From assembly GCF_016584665.1 (NCBI RefSeq), contig NZ_BBJB01000112.1, forward strand, positions 1 to 63,415: a stretch of DNA of 63,415 nt, read 5' to 3'. Each line of letters opens with the position of its first letter. Positions within the stretch are counted from its first letter, which is position 1. Shown one piece after another: positions 7,968-17,057 of this stretch. Origin of the DNA: Pseudanabaena sp. lw0831 (lineage in GTDB: Bacteria > Cyanobacteriota > Cyanobacteriia > Pseudanabaenales > Pseudanabaenaceae). The position numbers and the translations under genes are program-made. Below the pieces are notes generated by a model. That model was not told the origin of the DNA, did no database searches, and worked only from the letters and a program-made list of their open reading frames with translations.

Positions 7968-10421
7968 GTGCCGCTTGATATAAACCGATTACAACAAGCC
8001 TTGAGTATCGAGGCAGAGAAAGGCTTTTCCAATTTACAGGGAAAGCAATTTTTGTTTGCAGATTTTTTGAATGTGAGCTTGCAAGAGATCCCAGAAGACT
8101 GGGAAATGAGCGATCGCCTTCAAGCCAACACCCTTGCCAATCAATATGCTCAATATAGTGATTTGGCTCTAGCGAGAAGACAGCATTTAGTCGCTGAGAC
8201 CCGTCGCCTACTCTACGAAGTCCGTCGTCGTGAAATCGCAGAAACTAGCGCCGCTCCAAAAACAAAGAAACCTAAGACGGAAGCGATCGCAGCGACTGAA
8301 CCCAAAGCCACCAAGAAAATAACACCCGATACGGAATTAAAAAGCGTAGAAGGCGTTGGTTCATTTATGGCAACCAAATTTAAGCTGCTCGATTTGCATA
8401 CAGTGCGTGACGTGCTTAATTACTATCCTCGCGATCATATCGACTATGCGAGGCAGATCCCCATCCGCGATCTTAAAGATGGCGATACGGTCACAGTCAT
8501 CGGCACGATCAAAAGATTTGGCTGCTTTACTAGCCCCAAAAATACTAACCTCACGATTGTCGAAATTATTCTGCGCGACTATACAGGGCAGATTAAACTT
8601 AGTCGCTTCTGGACTGGCAAACGCTACGCCAATCGCGGTTGGCAAGAATCGCAGAAAAAGCTTTATCCACAGGGCTGTACAGTGGCGGCTTCGGGAGTAG
8701 TGAAACAAAGCAAATATGGTTTGACCCTAGAGAATTATGAGGTGGAAGTACTTGAGCATACTCAAGATACGATCCAGTCCAAAACCGTCGGACGGGTCGT
8801 ACCTGTTTATCCACTTACAGAAGGAATTACCCCCGAAGCAATTCGTCGCCTTGTCGCCCAATGTTTGCCCGCAGTTACTCAAATCCACGATCCGATGCCC
8901 GATCGCTTTTTGAATGATTATAAAATGATGCGATTACCTGATGCGATCGCGCAAGTGCATTATCCAGACACCAGCGAAACTCTAGAGCAAGCCGTAATTC
9001 GGCTAACCTTCGATAAATATTTCTATCGTCGCCTTGTTTCTCTATATCGCCGTCATCAAAAAAAAGCAATTCTTTTTGTTCCCCAAAGTCAAGCGATCGC
9101 CCAATTAGAAAAACTACTTCCCTTTGAATTAACTAATGCCCAAAAGCGAGTTGTCGCGGAAATACGTGCCGATCTTCAAGGGCAAACGCCGATGAATCGA
9201 CTCGTGCAAGGCGATGTCGGCTCAGGTAAAACCATTGTGGCAGTGTATGCACTTTTAACTGCGATCGAGGCAGGTTATCAAACCGCGCTAATGGCTCCGA
9301 CCGAAGTTCTTACGGAGCAGCATTATCGCAAAATTGTCGAGTGGTTTATGCAGCTAAATTTGCCCGTAGAAATTTTAACTGGTTCCACGAAAACGGCAAA
9401 ACGGCGCGAAACTTTGCGGCAATTGGAAACAGGCGAATTGCCTTTGGTAATTGGCACTCACGCCTTAATTCAAGATGGTGTCAACTTTGCGCGGCTAGGA
9501 CTAGCCGTCATCGATGAGCAACATCGTTTTGGCAGAGATCAGCGATCGCGACTTTTGCAAAAAGGGAATGATCCACATGTGCTGATCATGACCGCTACAC
9601 CAATTCCACGTACTCTCTATCTAACTAATTCCGAAATCGAAGTTAGCATCATCGATGAACTTCCCCCAGGACGCAAACCAATTCAAACTGTTTTACTGAA
9701 ACCTTCTCAGCGTAAAAATGCTTTCGATTTAATTCGCCGCGAAATTGCCCAAGATCGTCAGGCTTATATTGTCTTTCCTTTGGTGGAAGAGTCCGAGAAA
9801 ATGGAAGATATTAAGGCAGCAACCCAAGAACGCGAGCATTTGCAAAATGTCGTGTTCCCTAACTTCCAAATTGGTTTACTTCACGGTCAAATGTCTTCCG
9901 CTGAAAAAGATGAAGCGATTAATACTTTCCGTAGAGGCGAGACGCAAATCCTTGTGGCGACAACTGTAATCGAAGTGGGTGTGGATATTCCGAATGCATC
10001 GGTAATGCTGATCGAACATGCCGATCGCTTTGGGCTTGCCCAGCTTCACCAATTACGCGGCAGAGTTGGACGTGGTGCAGCGCAGTCCTATTGTCTATTA
10101 TTAAGCAGTTCTAAATCGCAAACTTCTCAAGAGCGTCTACAAGTTCTCGAACAATCGCAGGACGGCTTTTTTATCGCTGAACGAGATTTTCAAATGCGCG
10201 GTAAAGGTAAAGACGAAGGCACAGAGCAATCAGGTCATGCGGGATTTTCGATTGAGGATCGCTTGCCCGATGAGGCGGCACGTCAAGAGATCTTCCAAAT
10301 TGCTCGTGAAGCTGCCGAACGGATTATCAAAAAAGATGCCACCTTAGAACATTTCCCTGAGTTAAAAGCTGAATTTGAACTTCATTATCAACGTTTGCAA
10401 GGCGGTGCAATTTTCACGTAA
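7968..10421 (+). CDS. recG: ATP-dependent DNA helicase RecG
   Basis: RecG remodels stalled replication forks and Holliday junctions. The 817-residue protein has a ~120-residue N-terminal extension common in cyanobacteria, then a wedge/OB domain (about 150-290). The two helicase lobes carry Walker A GDVGSGKT (about 415), DEQH box VIDEQHRFG (about 516), TATPIPRTL (about 544) and motif VI QLRGRVGRG (about 695). The start GTG at 7968 follows the CTAACTT run. The stop codon TAA is the outermost part of a 22-bp-stem palindrome. Confidence 0.95.
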   Translation: MPLDINRLQQALSIEAEKGFSNLQGKQFLFADFLNVSLQEIPEDWEMSDRLQANTLANQYAQYSDLALARRQHLVAETRRLLYEVRRREIAETSAAPKTKKPKTEAIAATEPKATKKITPDTELKSVEGVGSFMATKFKLLDLHTVRDVLNYYPRDHIDYARQIPIRDLKDGDTVTVIGTIKRFGCFTSPKNTNLTIVEIILRDYTGQIKLSRFWTGKRYANRGWQESQKKLYPQGCTVAASGVVKQSKYGLTLENYEVEVLEHTQDTIQSKTVGRVVPVYPLTEGITPEAIRRLVAQCLPAVTQIHDPMPDRFLNDYKMMRLPDAIAQVHYPDTSETLEQAVIRLTFDKYFYRRLVSLYRRHQKKAILFVPQSQAIAQLEKLLPFELTNAQKRVVAEIRADLQGQTPMNRLVQGDVGSGKTIVAVYALLTAIEAGYQTALMAPTEVLTEQHYRKIVEWFMQLNLPVEILTGSTKTAKRRETLRQLETGELPLVIGTHALIQDGVNFARLGLAVIDEQHRFGRDQRSRLLQKGNDPHVLIMTATPIPRTLYLTNSEIEVSIIDELPPGRKPIQTVLLKPSQRKNAFDLIRREIAQDRQAYIVFPLVEESEKMEDIKAATQEREHLQNVVFPNFQIGLLHGQMSSAEKDEAINTFRRGETQILVATTVIEVGVDIPNASVMLIEHADRFGLAQLHQLRGRVGRGAAQSYCLLLSSSKSQTSQERLQVLEQSQDGFFIAERDFQMRGKGKDEGTEQSGHAGFSIEDRLPDEAARQEIFQIAREAAERIIKKDATLEHFPELKAEFELHYQRLQGGAIFT

Positions 10422-10467
10422 TGAACTTCTTGTAGCGCGGCTCCGCCGCGCTACAAGAAGTTCATTA
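10419..10467. terminator. 22-bp perfect palindrome overlapping the recG stop
   Basis: Arms 10419-10440 and 10446-10467 pair without mismatch around a CTCCG loop, and the recG TAA is the first triplet of the left arm. There is no T-tract beyond it. It could end transcription or protect the 3' end of the mRNA. Confidence 0.8.
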
Positions 10468-10550
10468 TTAAAGCGCTGCGATTTAAGCTTTATAGTGGCT
10501 AAAATCATTGTAAGTTTAATAATGCCCACCTACTTATAGCAATCTTTTAG

Positions 10551-11639
10551 ATGAGTATCGAGAATGTATTTCTCAATAATATTTGGTACTACGCACTCGT
10601 AGGAGAGCAACTCAAGTGCGGAAAAGTGCTTGCAAAAACAATACTCAATGAGCCAATCTTGTTTGGACGCACTCTTGATGGTGAAGTCTTTGCACTACGA
10701 GACATTTGCCCTCATCGAGCCATACCATTAAGCTGTGGACGCTTTGATGGACATGAGGTCGAATGTAGCTATCATGGCTGGCACTTTGACAAGGGCGGAC
10801 AATGTACCAAAATCCCCTCGCTCACTGATGACCAAACTCTCAACTTAGATCTTTTTCGGGTGAAGTCATATCCAGTTCGAGAAGTCCAAGGCAATATTTG
10901 GATTTATATGCCAGTAAATAGCTCAATTAATGGCTCAGTTAATAACCCAAATAATAGCGAAGACGAAATTAGAGCATCTGAACTCGATATTCCAGAAATT
11001 ATTGGGTTTGACAAATTTGCTACGTCTCAAGCGATCGAAATCATGAATTTCCCATGTCATATCGATCATGCTGTCGTCGGTTTAATGGATCCCGCCCATG
11101 TTCCCTTTGTGCACAGAGCATGGTGGTGGCGTGCCGATCCTAACTTATCGGAAGAAATCAAAGCCTTCGATCCGTCTCCCTACGGCTTTACAATGCGGCG
11201 ACATCAACTTTTGCGATCGACTTTTTTCTACGATCTTATCGGTGGTAACCCTGAAGTTGAGATTTCTTTCCGTTTACCAGGAGTCAGAATTGAGCGAATT
11301 ACAACTAAGCAGCATACCGTTTGTAATATGACTACGATTACGCCAATTTCCGAAAACCAAACCGAAGTAACCACTCTTTTTTACACCACTCTCCCTTGGG
11401 TAAAGGCGCTCAAACCAATATTGTTACCCTTCGTTCGCACCTTTCTCAATCAAGATCGCGATATGGTCGTTAAGCAGCAAATTGGGTTGAAATCCGATCC
11501 ATCTTTGATGCTGATCAAGGATGCTGACACTCAAGCGCGTTGGTACTATCAACTCAAAGCTGAATTTACCCGCGCCCACAATGAAAATCGTCCTTTTGAG
11601 AATCCTGTCAAAGAACGCATCTTACGCTGGCGCAGTTGA
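10551..11639 (+). CDS. Rieske-type non-haem iron oxygenase
   Basis: The 362-residue protein has a Rieske [2Fe-2S] domain at about residues 10-115 with the CPHRAI and CSYHGWHF ligand pairs. The mononuclear-iron segment follows near residue 170-190: CHIDHAVVGLMDPAHVPFVH gives the two His, with an acidic residue likely downstream. It resembles cyanobacterial and plastid Rieske monooxygenases (PaO/ACD1-like group) but lacks the C-terminal CxxC of true PaO. The substrate cannot be named. It is a soluble or peripherally attached oxygenase needing a ferredoxin-type donor. The gene stands alone between two palindromes. Confidence 0.8.
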   Translation: MSIENVFLNNIWYYALVGEQLKCGKVLAKTILNEPILFGRTLDGEVFALRDICPHRAIPLSCGRFDGHEVECSYHGWHFDKGGQCTKIPSLTDDQTLNLDLFRVKSYPVREVQGNIWIYMPVNSSINGSVNNPNNSEDEIRASELDIPEIIGFDKFATSQAIEIMNFPCHIDHAVVGLMDPAHVPFVHRAWWWRADPNLSEEIKAFDPSPYGFTMRRHQLLRSTFFYDLIGGNPEVEISFRLPGVRIERITTKQHTVCNMTTITPISENQTEVTTLFYTTLPWVKALKPILLPFVRTFLNQDRDMVVKQQIGLKSDPSLMLIKDADTQARWYYQLKAEFTRAHNENRPFENPVKERILRWRS

Positions 11640-11670
11640 ACGAGTGGCGGCGCTTCGCGCCGCCACTCGT
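11640..11670. terminator. 13-bp palindrome with GGCGC-TTC-GCGCC core
   Basis: Arms 11640-11652 and 11658-11670 flank CTTCG. It begins right after the stop of the Rieske gene and lies between convergent genes, so it may serve both strands. Confidence 0.75.
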
Positions 11671-11678
11671 CTTTTGGG

Positions 11679-12599
11679 TTAGACTTTGGTTAGCCAGTGA
11701 TGATAGTCAGGTAAAAGCCCTTGAATAGCCTTGCTGTATAGGTCGCGAAGCTTCTTCGTGACCTCACCAATAGTTCCATCACCGACAGGACGATGATCGA
11801 AACTGGTGATTGGCGCAAGTTCAGTTGCCGTGCCAACAAAAAAGGCTTCATCGGCAATATATAACTCAGTACGATCGATTGTGCGCGATACAGTCTCCAG
11901 CCCTAACTCTTTTGCGGCTAACTCCATGACCGAACTGCGAGTGATGCCTTCGAGAATATTGTCAGTAATAGAGCTAGTGATTAGTTTTCCATCTCTTACC
12001 AAAAAGAGATTCATCGCACTTCCTTCAGCAACATGACCTTCATTAGTCAAAACAACAACATCATCAAAACCAGAAGCATAACCATCAGTTTTGGCAAGAG
12101 CAGTGTTTACATAAGCACCATTCACTTTTGCCCTAGCAGGGATAGCATTGTCGTCTAAACGTCGCCATGAAGACACTCCCACTTTAATGCCATTGCTAGT
12201 ATCAAGGTAGCCATCCATCGGCACAGAGAACAAGCAAAAATCATCATGGGTATGAGGAACTTTAAGAATTGGTCCAATCCGAAGGTCAGCTTTGTAGATA
12301 ATCGGACGAATATATGTAGCCGAGTTACATTGATTTCGCTGGATTAATTCCGTGGTGAGATGAATCATTGTCTCAACATCAAGGGGATGTTGTAAACCAA
12401 TAATGCGGCAACTTTGGATCAGGCGTTGGTAATGCTCTTGTAGACGAAAAGCCGCCATACGGTTTTCTTCTGGTAACCAATACGCCTTGATACCTTCAAA
12501 AACAGCCGTACCATATAGAAATGCATGGGTGCGGATACTGATTGTGGCATCTTCGAGAGGGACGAATGTTCCGCGTATATAGGCGTACTGTAAGGTCAT
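11679..12599 (-). CDS. ilvE: Branched-chain amino acid aminotransferase
   Basis: This PLP-dependent fold-type IV aminotransferase catalyses the last step of Val, Leu and Ile synthesis. At 306 residues it matches the family length. The PLP lysine is K158 in RAKVNGAYVN, and the phosphate-binding loop appears as HVAEGSAMNLF (about residue 195) and GITRSSVMELA (about 223). The start is ATG 12599. A palindrome lies upstream, between it and the divergent moaA. Confidence 0.93.
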   Translation of the reverse strand: MTLQYAYIRGTFVPLEDATISIRTHAFLYGTAVFEGIKAYWLPEENRMAAFRLQEHYQRLIQSCRIIGLQHPLDVETMIHLTTELIQRNQCNSATYIRPIIYKADLRIGPILKVPHTHDDFCLFSVPMDGYLDTSNGIKVGVSSWRRLDDNAIPARAKVNGAYVNTALAKTDGYASGFDDVVVLTNEGHVAEGSAMNLFLVRDGKLITSSITDNILEGITRSSVMELAAKELGLETVSRTIDRTELYIADEAFFVGTATELAPITSFDHRPVGDGTIGEVTKKLRDLYSKAIQGLLPDYHHWLTKV

Positions 12600-12703
12600 G
12601 GTTTAACACATCTTGTTCAATTATTTTTCTATCATATAACTAGGACTAATTAAAACCCAGAAAATTAGCGGCGGCACTTCTACGCCATGACTGAAAACTC
12701 ATA

Positions 12704-12736
12704 AATTAATCGTGGCGCAAAGCGCCACAATTAATT
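12704..12736. repeat. 15-bp palindrome in the ilvE-moaA divergent gap
   Basis: Left arm 12704-12718 and right arm 12722-12736 pair with one mismatch around AAA, with the core GTGGCGC-AAA-GCGCCAC. It sits between two divergent starts, so it is not simply a terminator. Confidence 0.7.
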
Positions 12737-12767
12737 GCTGCAATGCACACCATAAGGACATAAATCT

Positions 12768-13751
12768 GTGAATACTGTTGACTACCTTCGCATCAGTTTG
12801 ATCGATCGCTGCAATTTTCGTTGCACCTACTGTATGCCTGAAGGCGCAGAAGTTGATTATATTCAAGCGCAGGAAAGCCTCACCAATGCTGAGTTAATCG
12901 CGTTATTAAAAGAGGTATTTATTCCCCTTGGCTTTAAGAAATTTCGATTGACAGGCGGCGAACCTTTACTCAGGCGCGATCTGGTGAGATTGGTGGAGGC
13001 GATCGCAAATTTACAGGGTGTCGAAGATTTGTCGATGACCACTAATGGCTTTATGCTTGGCGAATTAGCTAAGCCTTTGTACGAAGCAGGTTTACGTCGA
13101 ATTAATATTAGTCTTGATTCCCTTGATCGCGATGTGTTTCGGCAGATTACAGGACGCAATCTTTGGGAAAAGGTATGGGCGGGAATTTTAGCAGCTCACG
13201 AAGTAGGTTTTGATCCCCTCAAGCTAAATGTGGTAGTTGTCCCAGATGTGAACGATCGCGAAATATTAGATTTAGCAGCCCTAAGTATCGATCGCCGTTG
13301 GCATATTCGCTTTATAGAATTTATGCCGATCGGTAATGACAGCCTCTTTACCCATAAAGGGTGGGTAGATTCGGCAACCTTGCGCCAACAAATAGGCGAT
13401 CGCTATGGCTTAGATGCTGGCAACTGCAAAGGCAATGGGCCAGCTGATGTATTTCAAATTCCAAATGCGAAGGGGACTTTGGGCTTTATTAGTCAAATGT
13501 CTGAATGTTTTTGCGATCGCTGCAACCGAATGCGCCTCTCGGCTGATGGCTTATTGCGTCCTTGTTTATTAAATGAGACGGGACAGATCGACCTCAAAAC
13601 TGCATTACGTCAGGGGCAAGATTTTACTGAGTTGCGAATTGCGGTGCGTGATTTGCTGAATCTCAAGGATGAAATTAATTTTAAAGAACGCGATCGGGGG
13701 ACTGGTGAGCAAAAAAGCTATCTTCGCACTATGTCCCAAATTGGCGGATAA
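12768..13751 (+). CDS. moaA: GTP 3',8-cyclase MoaA
   Basis: This radical SAM enzyme makes 3',8-cyclo-GTP, the first step of molybdenum cofactor synthesis. The first cluster cysteines are C15, C19 and C22 in [14 protein letters not shown]. The second, GTP-binding cluster is in [20 protein letters not shown] (about residue 247). The start is GTG at 12768. It ends just before two tandem hairpin terminators. No other moa gene is in the window. Confidence 0.95.
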   Translation: MNTVDYLRISLIDRCNFRCTYCMPEGAEVDYIQAQESLTNAELIALLKEVFIPLGFKKFRLTGGEPLLRRDLVRLVEAIANLQGVEDLSMTTNGFMLGELAKPLYEAGLRRINISLDSLDRDVFRQITGRNLWEKVWAGILAAHEVGFDPLKLNVVVVPDVNDREILDLAALSIDRRWHIRFIEFMPIGNDSLFTHKGWVDSATLRQQIGDRYGLDAGNCKGNGPADVFQIPNAKGTLGFISQMSECFCDRCNRMRLSADGLLRPCLLNETGQIDLKTALRQGQDFTELRIAVRDLLNLKDEINFKERDRGTGEQKSYLRTMSQIGG

Positions 13752-13754
13752 GCC

Positions 13755-13816
13755 AAAAATCTCGCATTGAGAGATTTTTTAAAAATAAAAAAGGCTCGCA
13801 TTGCGAGCCTTTTTTA
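13755..13816 (+). terminator. Two tandem intrinsic terminators after moaA
   Basis: Hairpin 1 has arms AAAAATCTC (13755-13763) and GAGATTTTT (13771-13779). Hairpin 2 has AAGGCTCGC (13791-13799) and GCGAGCCTT (13803-13811), followed by a T run. Both have A-rich left flanks, so they may also work on the minus strand. Confidence 0.85.
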
Positions 13817-14031
13817 TTTATTCAGTTTTAGGATTACAAAATATCCCTTCGGCATCAGTAGCCACCATACCGTATGTGTAGCGGATAGCTTTAGGTCTAC
13901 TAATTTGCGCTTACCCCTTTCGGAAGTAATTGCCATTTCGGGGATACCAGACCCACACGGGGGGGAATAGGATGGGTCTGCTCATAATATATATCAATTC
14001 AAATATATTTGCAAGAGATTTCAAAAAAAAA
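13817..14031. other. Non-genic stretch between moaA terminators and the compound palindrome
   Basis: I see no supported gene here. Short reading frames exist on both strands but lack start signals and family-like composition. Confidence 0.6.
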
Positions 14032-14148
14032 CAGCAATTCTCATTATGAAGCCAATTTTGGGGTTTGCTGTGCCTTCGGCGCCGCAAACCCCAAAATTGG
14101 TTTTGTTGAAAGTCTGCCGAAGGCAGACTTTCAACAAAACCAATTTTG
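14032..14148. repeat. Compound palindrome with two mutually exclusive hairpins
   Basis: The block begins with CAGCAATTCTCATTAT, also found at 56645. Hairpin 1 spans 14052-14100 (17-bp arms around an inner TTCGGCGCC stretch). Hairpin 2 spans 14092-14148 with a perfect 27-bp stem and a GAA loop. Both use 14092-14100, so only one can form at a time. It lies downstream of the NCS2 permease gene. Confidence 0.8.
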
Positions 14149-14207
14149 ATCATGAGAAGTGCTTACAAAACTACAGCACTTTGCGTATGTGTTACACAAA
14201 GTTGACA

Positions 14208-15656
14208 CTATTCTGATTCCATAACTATTTCCGCTTCTGAAATTTCTGGCTCTTTGTGAGCAATAGGAACCACAAGATTTAGAACTAAGGCGCAAATGGA
14301 ACCTGTCGCAATACCAGACTCTAAGACACTTCTCACGGCACTAGGGAAATGTTCAAGAGATTCTGGCAAAGATGTTACGCCCAAACCAGCAGCAAGTGAT
14401 ATAGCCAAAATTACAAATGAGCGATTATCCATCTCAACTTCTCGCAGAATATTTAACCCAGCAACTGCAACAGTGCCAAACATGAGCATTATAGCTCCTC
14501 CAAATACTGATGTAGGGATAGCCAGTAGCACACCACCCACGACAGGGAACAAACCTAAAAAAGTTAGAATCGCCGCAATGTAGTACCCCACATACCTGCT
14601 GCCGACACCTGTAAGTTGAATAATGCCATTGTTTTGAGCAGGAGTCACAATCGGAAAAGAGCCGAGAATAGAAGCCATCAATGAATTTATACCATCACCT
14701 AAAATGCCTCCCTTGAGGCGCTTCATATAGATATGACCACTAATTGGCTCACCTGAAACCATAGAGGTTGCCGTAATATCGCCCAATACTTCCAATGTTA
14801 GTGCAATATAAATCACTGCGAAACCAATAAAGGTTACCAAGTCAAAATCTAGACCGAAGCGGAATGGGATTGGAACATTAATGATTGGTAGTGTTGAAAT
14901 CATACTGAAGTCTGCAATACCCATACAGAGAGATGTTATAAGGCCAACAAACAAACCAATAATGACGGAGCCCATCCGCAAATAGCGATTTGGACTAGCG
15001 CTACAAACTCCGACTATTGTAAAAACAGTAAGTGCTAAAGCCCAGTTCTGTAAGCTGCCGAATGATTGCGGACTATCAGGCATCTTGACTGCGATCGCCT
15101 TAGCTTTACCACCGCCTGCCATGTAAAACATCCCGACCTTAATCAAACATAGCCCGATTAAGGTCACAGCAGTACCAGTTACCAGAGGCGTGAAAATCTT
15201 GCGAGTTAGATGCAAAAAACGACTAAGGATAATGGGGATAAATGAGCCAAAGAAGCACAATCCCATAACCAAAGAAAGTATCTGCTCAGGAGTTTTGCCA
15301 GATTGTAATGATGTTGTTACAACCGCCAGAATCGGCGTTACAAAAGCGAAACTAGTGCCTTGAACTGCCAAGAGTCCAGAACCAACTGGACCTAATTGAT
15401 GTACCTGAATAAAAGTGCCAAGTCCCGACACAAATAGTGACATCCCTAAAATATAAGATGACTGATTTGGATCTAGTCCTAACGCTCCTGTGATCAATAG
15501 TCCAGGCGTAACAACGGGGATAAAAATTGCACAGACATGTTGAAATGCAGCAAATAAGGCATCTTTGACTGGTGGTTTATCGTTTAGGTTGTACAGCAGT
15601 CTAGGAGGAGTAGAAACTTCGCTATCATTTAGTGCTTGCACTTCAGTATGCGCCAT
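14208..15656 (-). CDS. NCS2/NAT family nucleobase permease, probably xanthine or uric acid type
   Basis: An inner-membrane symporter with 12-14 hydrophobic segments. The NAT signature is visible as QNNGIIQLTG (about residue 318 of the 482-residue product). A glutamine at its first position is usual for xanthine/urate carriers, whereas uracil carriers usually have glutamate. GDITATSMVSGEPI and GFAVIYIALTLEVLGD also fit the family. I place the start at ATG 15656 with GAGGA upstream, giving MAHTEVQALN. The longer frame to 15761 would add 35 residues of low plausibility. Confidence 0.88.
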   Translation of the reverse strand: MAHTEVQALNDSEVSTPPRLLYNLNDKPPVKDALFAAFQHVCAIFIPVVTPGLLITGALGLDPNQSSYILGMSLFVSGLGTFIQVHQLGPVGSGLLAVQGTSFAFVTPILAVVTTSLQSGKTPEQILSLVMGLCFFGSFIPIILSRFLHLTRKIFTPLVTGTAVTLIGLCLIKVGMFYMAGGGKAKAIAVKMPDSPQSFGSLQNWALALTVFTIVGVCSASPNRYLRMGSVIIGLFVGLITSLCMGIADFSMISTLPIINVPIPFRFGLDFDLVTFIGFAVIYIALTLEVLGDITATSMVSGEPISGHIYMKRLKGGILGDGINSLMASILGSFPIVTPAQNNGIIQLTGVGSRYVGYYIAAILTFLGLFPVVGGVLLAIPTSVFGGAIMLMFGTVAVAGLNILREVEMDNRSFVILAISLAAGLGVTSLPESLEHFPSAVRSVLESGIATGSICALVLNLVVPIAHKEPEISEAEIVMESE

Positions 15657-15992
15657 TAAAAATCCTCGTCTGTTTTGGCGATTTAATATTTTTCTCCGCT
15701 CACATTTTGATTGTGTGACAACCGCAATAAGTAACTCAGCATAATTAAAACCCAGAGCCAAAATCTGTGCAGCCCGCTACGCGGGCGGTACAGATTTTGG
15801 GGTTATATATTTAATTGTGCCTAGCTACTTAATTAAAACGGAGATTTCAATGTCTGTATACTGTATACTGAAAATATAAGGATGTTTTGTATCATTAAAG
15901 ACGGAAGTTCGATGAGTGGCTAAACCCAGATGAAGCTATGTAAAAAGCCAGCACAGGCATCTCACTTCTTCGATTCGACTCGTTAGTTTCTT
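15657..15992. other. Divergent intergenic region with one palindrome
   Basis: The gap lies between the NCS2 permease and the exported protein gene. It contains an imperfect palindrome at 15758-15800 with arms CCAAAATCTG and CAGATTTTGG and a CCCGC-TAC-GCGGG core. Promoters for both genes should be here, but none can be placed with confidence. Confidence 0.6.
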
Positions 15993-16817
15993 ATGCCTAA
16001 ACTAGATATTGGTTATTTAAGGTCATTTCTAAAGACAGTAATATTATCTTGTCTGCTGATCTGCATGATTCTTGTGACATCTCCCATTCCTTCACAAGCT
16101 GGAAAGGTGATGAGTTCGCTAAAGTTTGATGATTCAAGTGGCATTGTTGAGGTAATTGCTATCTACGAAACTTCCTACTCGGCGCAAAAAGGTATTGTGA
16201 AGTCTCTCAAAATTGGCAACAAGTTGATTAAGAAGTCTCTTGGGTTTAAGGGATTTTTAATCCTACAAAGCCAAGATGGTAAACATGTAGCCTCACTCTC
16301 TCAATGGCAAGATCTAGCTAGCTATCAGGCTAACATTTCGACGATCGCTACAGACTCTAACAAAGTCAATGCCGCAGATACGCTAGCTATGCCACCTGCT
16401 CCCACTCAGACCTTAATGTTTGAAGTCGCCACTGCTCAGACCTCGATCGCTGGTACTAGTCCAGCCCTTAGAGGTAAGGAAGCAATTGTACAGTTAACTC
16501 GATTTACAACCCAAAAACCTGATACGAGATCGCACAGTTTAAATCTCGTTGAGGAAATGATCCCCAATATTCTGCGAAATCAGCCAATTCCTCAGTCAGT
16601 AATCCTACTTAAGGGTATTGATAGCAATGATTTTGCGTTGATGACGAATTGGAATTGTAGTGCCATGTTTGAGGATGTAGGCAAACCGAAGGCGATCGCT
16701 TTAAGTAGTGATTTAGAGTCTCTAGTAGATGATGAACAGAATCTCTATAACGTCGTAACAATTATTGGTGCTCAAGAAAAAAAGATAAAGAAAGTAAAAA
16801 AGTTTAGTGTGCAATAA
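15993..16817 (+). CDS. Exported protein with two ABM-like ferredoxin-fold domains
   Basis: A 274-residue product with a signal peptide (hydrophobic VILSCLLICMILV, likely cleavage after PSQA). Residues about 45-115 (IVEVIAIYETSY, GFKGFLILQS, ASLSQWQDLASYQA) follow the beta-alpha-beta plan of antibiotic biosynthesis monooxygenase (ABM) dimeric barrels. Residues about 155-260 (AIVQLTRFTT, SVILLKGIDSNDFALMTNW) look like a second, divergent copy. Such domains bind small ligands, often without cofactors. No catalytic residue can be assigned. An exported double-domain form is unusual. The C-terminus is lysine-rich. Confidence 0.55.
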   Translation: MPKLDIGYLRSFLKTVILSCLLICMILVTSPIPSQAGKVMSSLKFDDSSGIVEVIAIYETSYSAQKGIVKSLKIGNKLIKKSLGFKGFLILQSQDGKHVASLSQWQDLASYQANISTIATDSNKVNAADTLAMPPAPTQTLMFEVATAQTSIAGTSPALRGKEAIVQLTRFTTQKPDTRSHSLNLVEEMIPNILRNQPIPQSVILLKGIDSNDFALMTNWNCSAMFEDVGKPKAIALSSDLESLVDDEQNLYNVVTIIGAQEKKIKKVKKFSVQ

Positions 16818-16855
16818 GCACTTTATGCCTATCGCCCTAAGTTAGAAAAAATCAC

Positions 16856-16906
16856 CCCCCAAGAAGAGAGTGGCGGCGCTTTGCGCCGCCACTCTCTTCT
16901 TGGGGG
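16856..16906. terminator. 24-bp perfect palindrome
   Basis: Arms 16856-16879 and 16883-16906 pair perfectly around TTT, with the core GGCGGCGC-TTT-GCGCCGCC. It follows the exported ABM-like gene. Confidence 0.8.
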
Positions 16907-17057
16907 TTAGCCCCTACTTTCTATGGCGATCACTATAGAAACGCGGCAATTATCAGGAGATGGTAACTTTTATGATCACTTGTAACTAAGTATATTGAGT
17001 ATGATTAAAGATTGACATTTTATAAATTGACATATTTGCGCTTTTGATAGATCAGCC

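Noticed and set aside
13767-14153. Short frames on both strands in the moaA-NCS2 gap
   Set aside because: They overlap terminators and the compound palindrome.
16910-17057. NtcA-type site upstream of argZ
   Set aside because: GTAACTAAGTATAT near 16990 departs from GTA-N8-TAC at the last base and no clear -10 box is correctly spaced.
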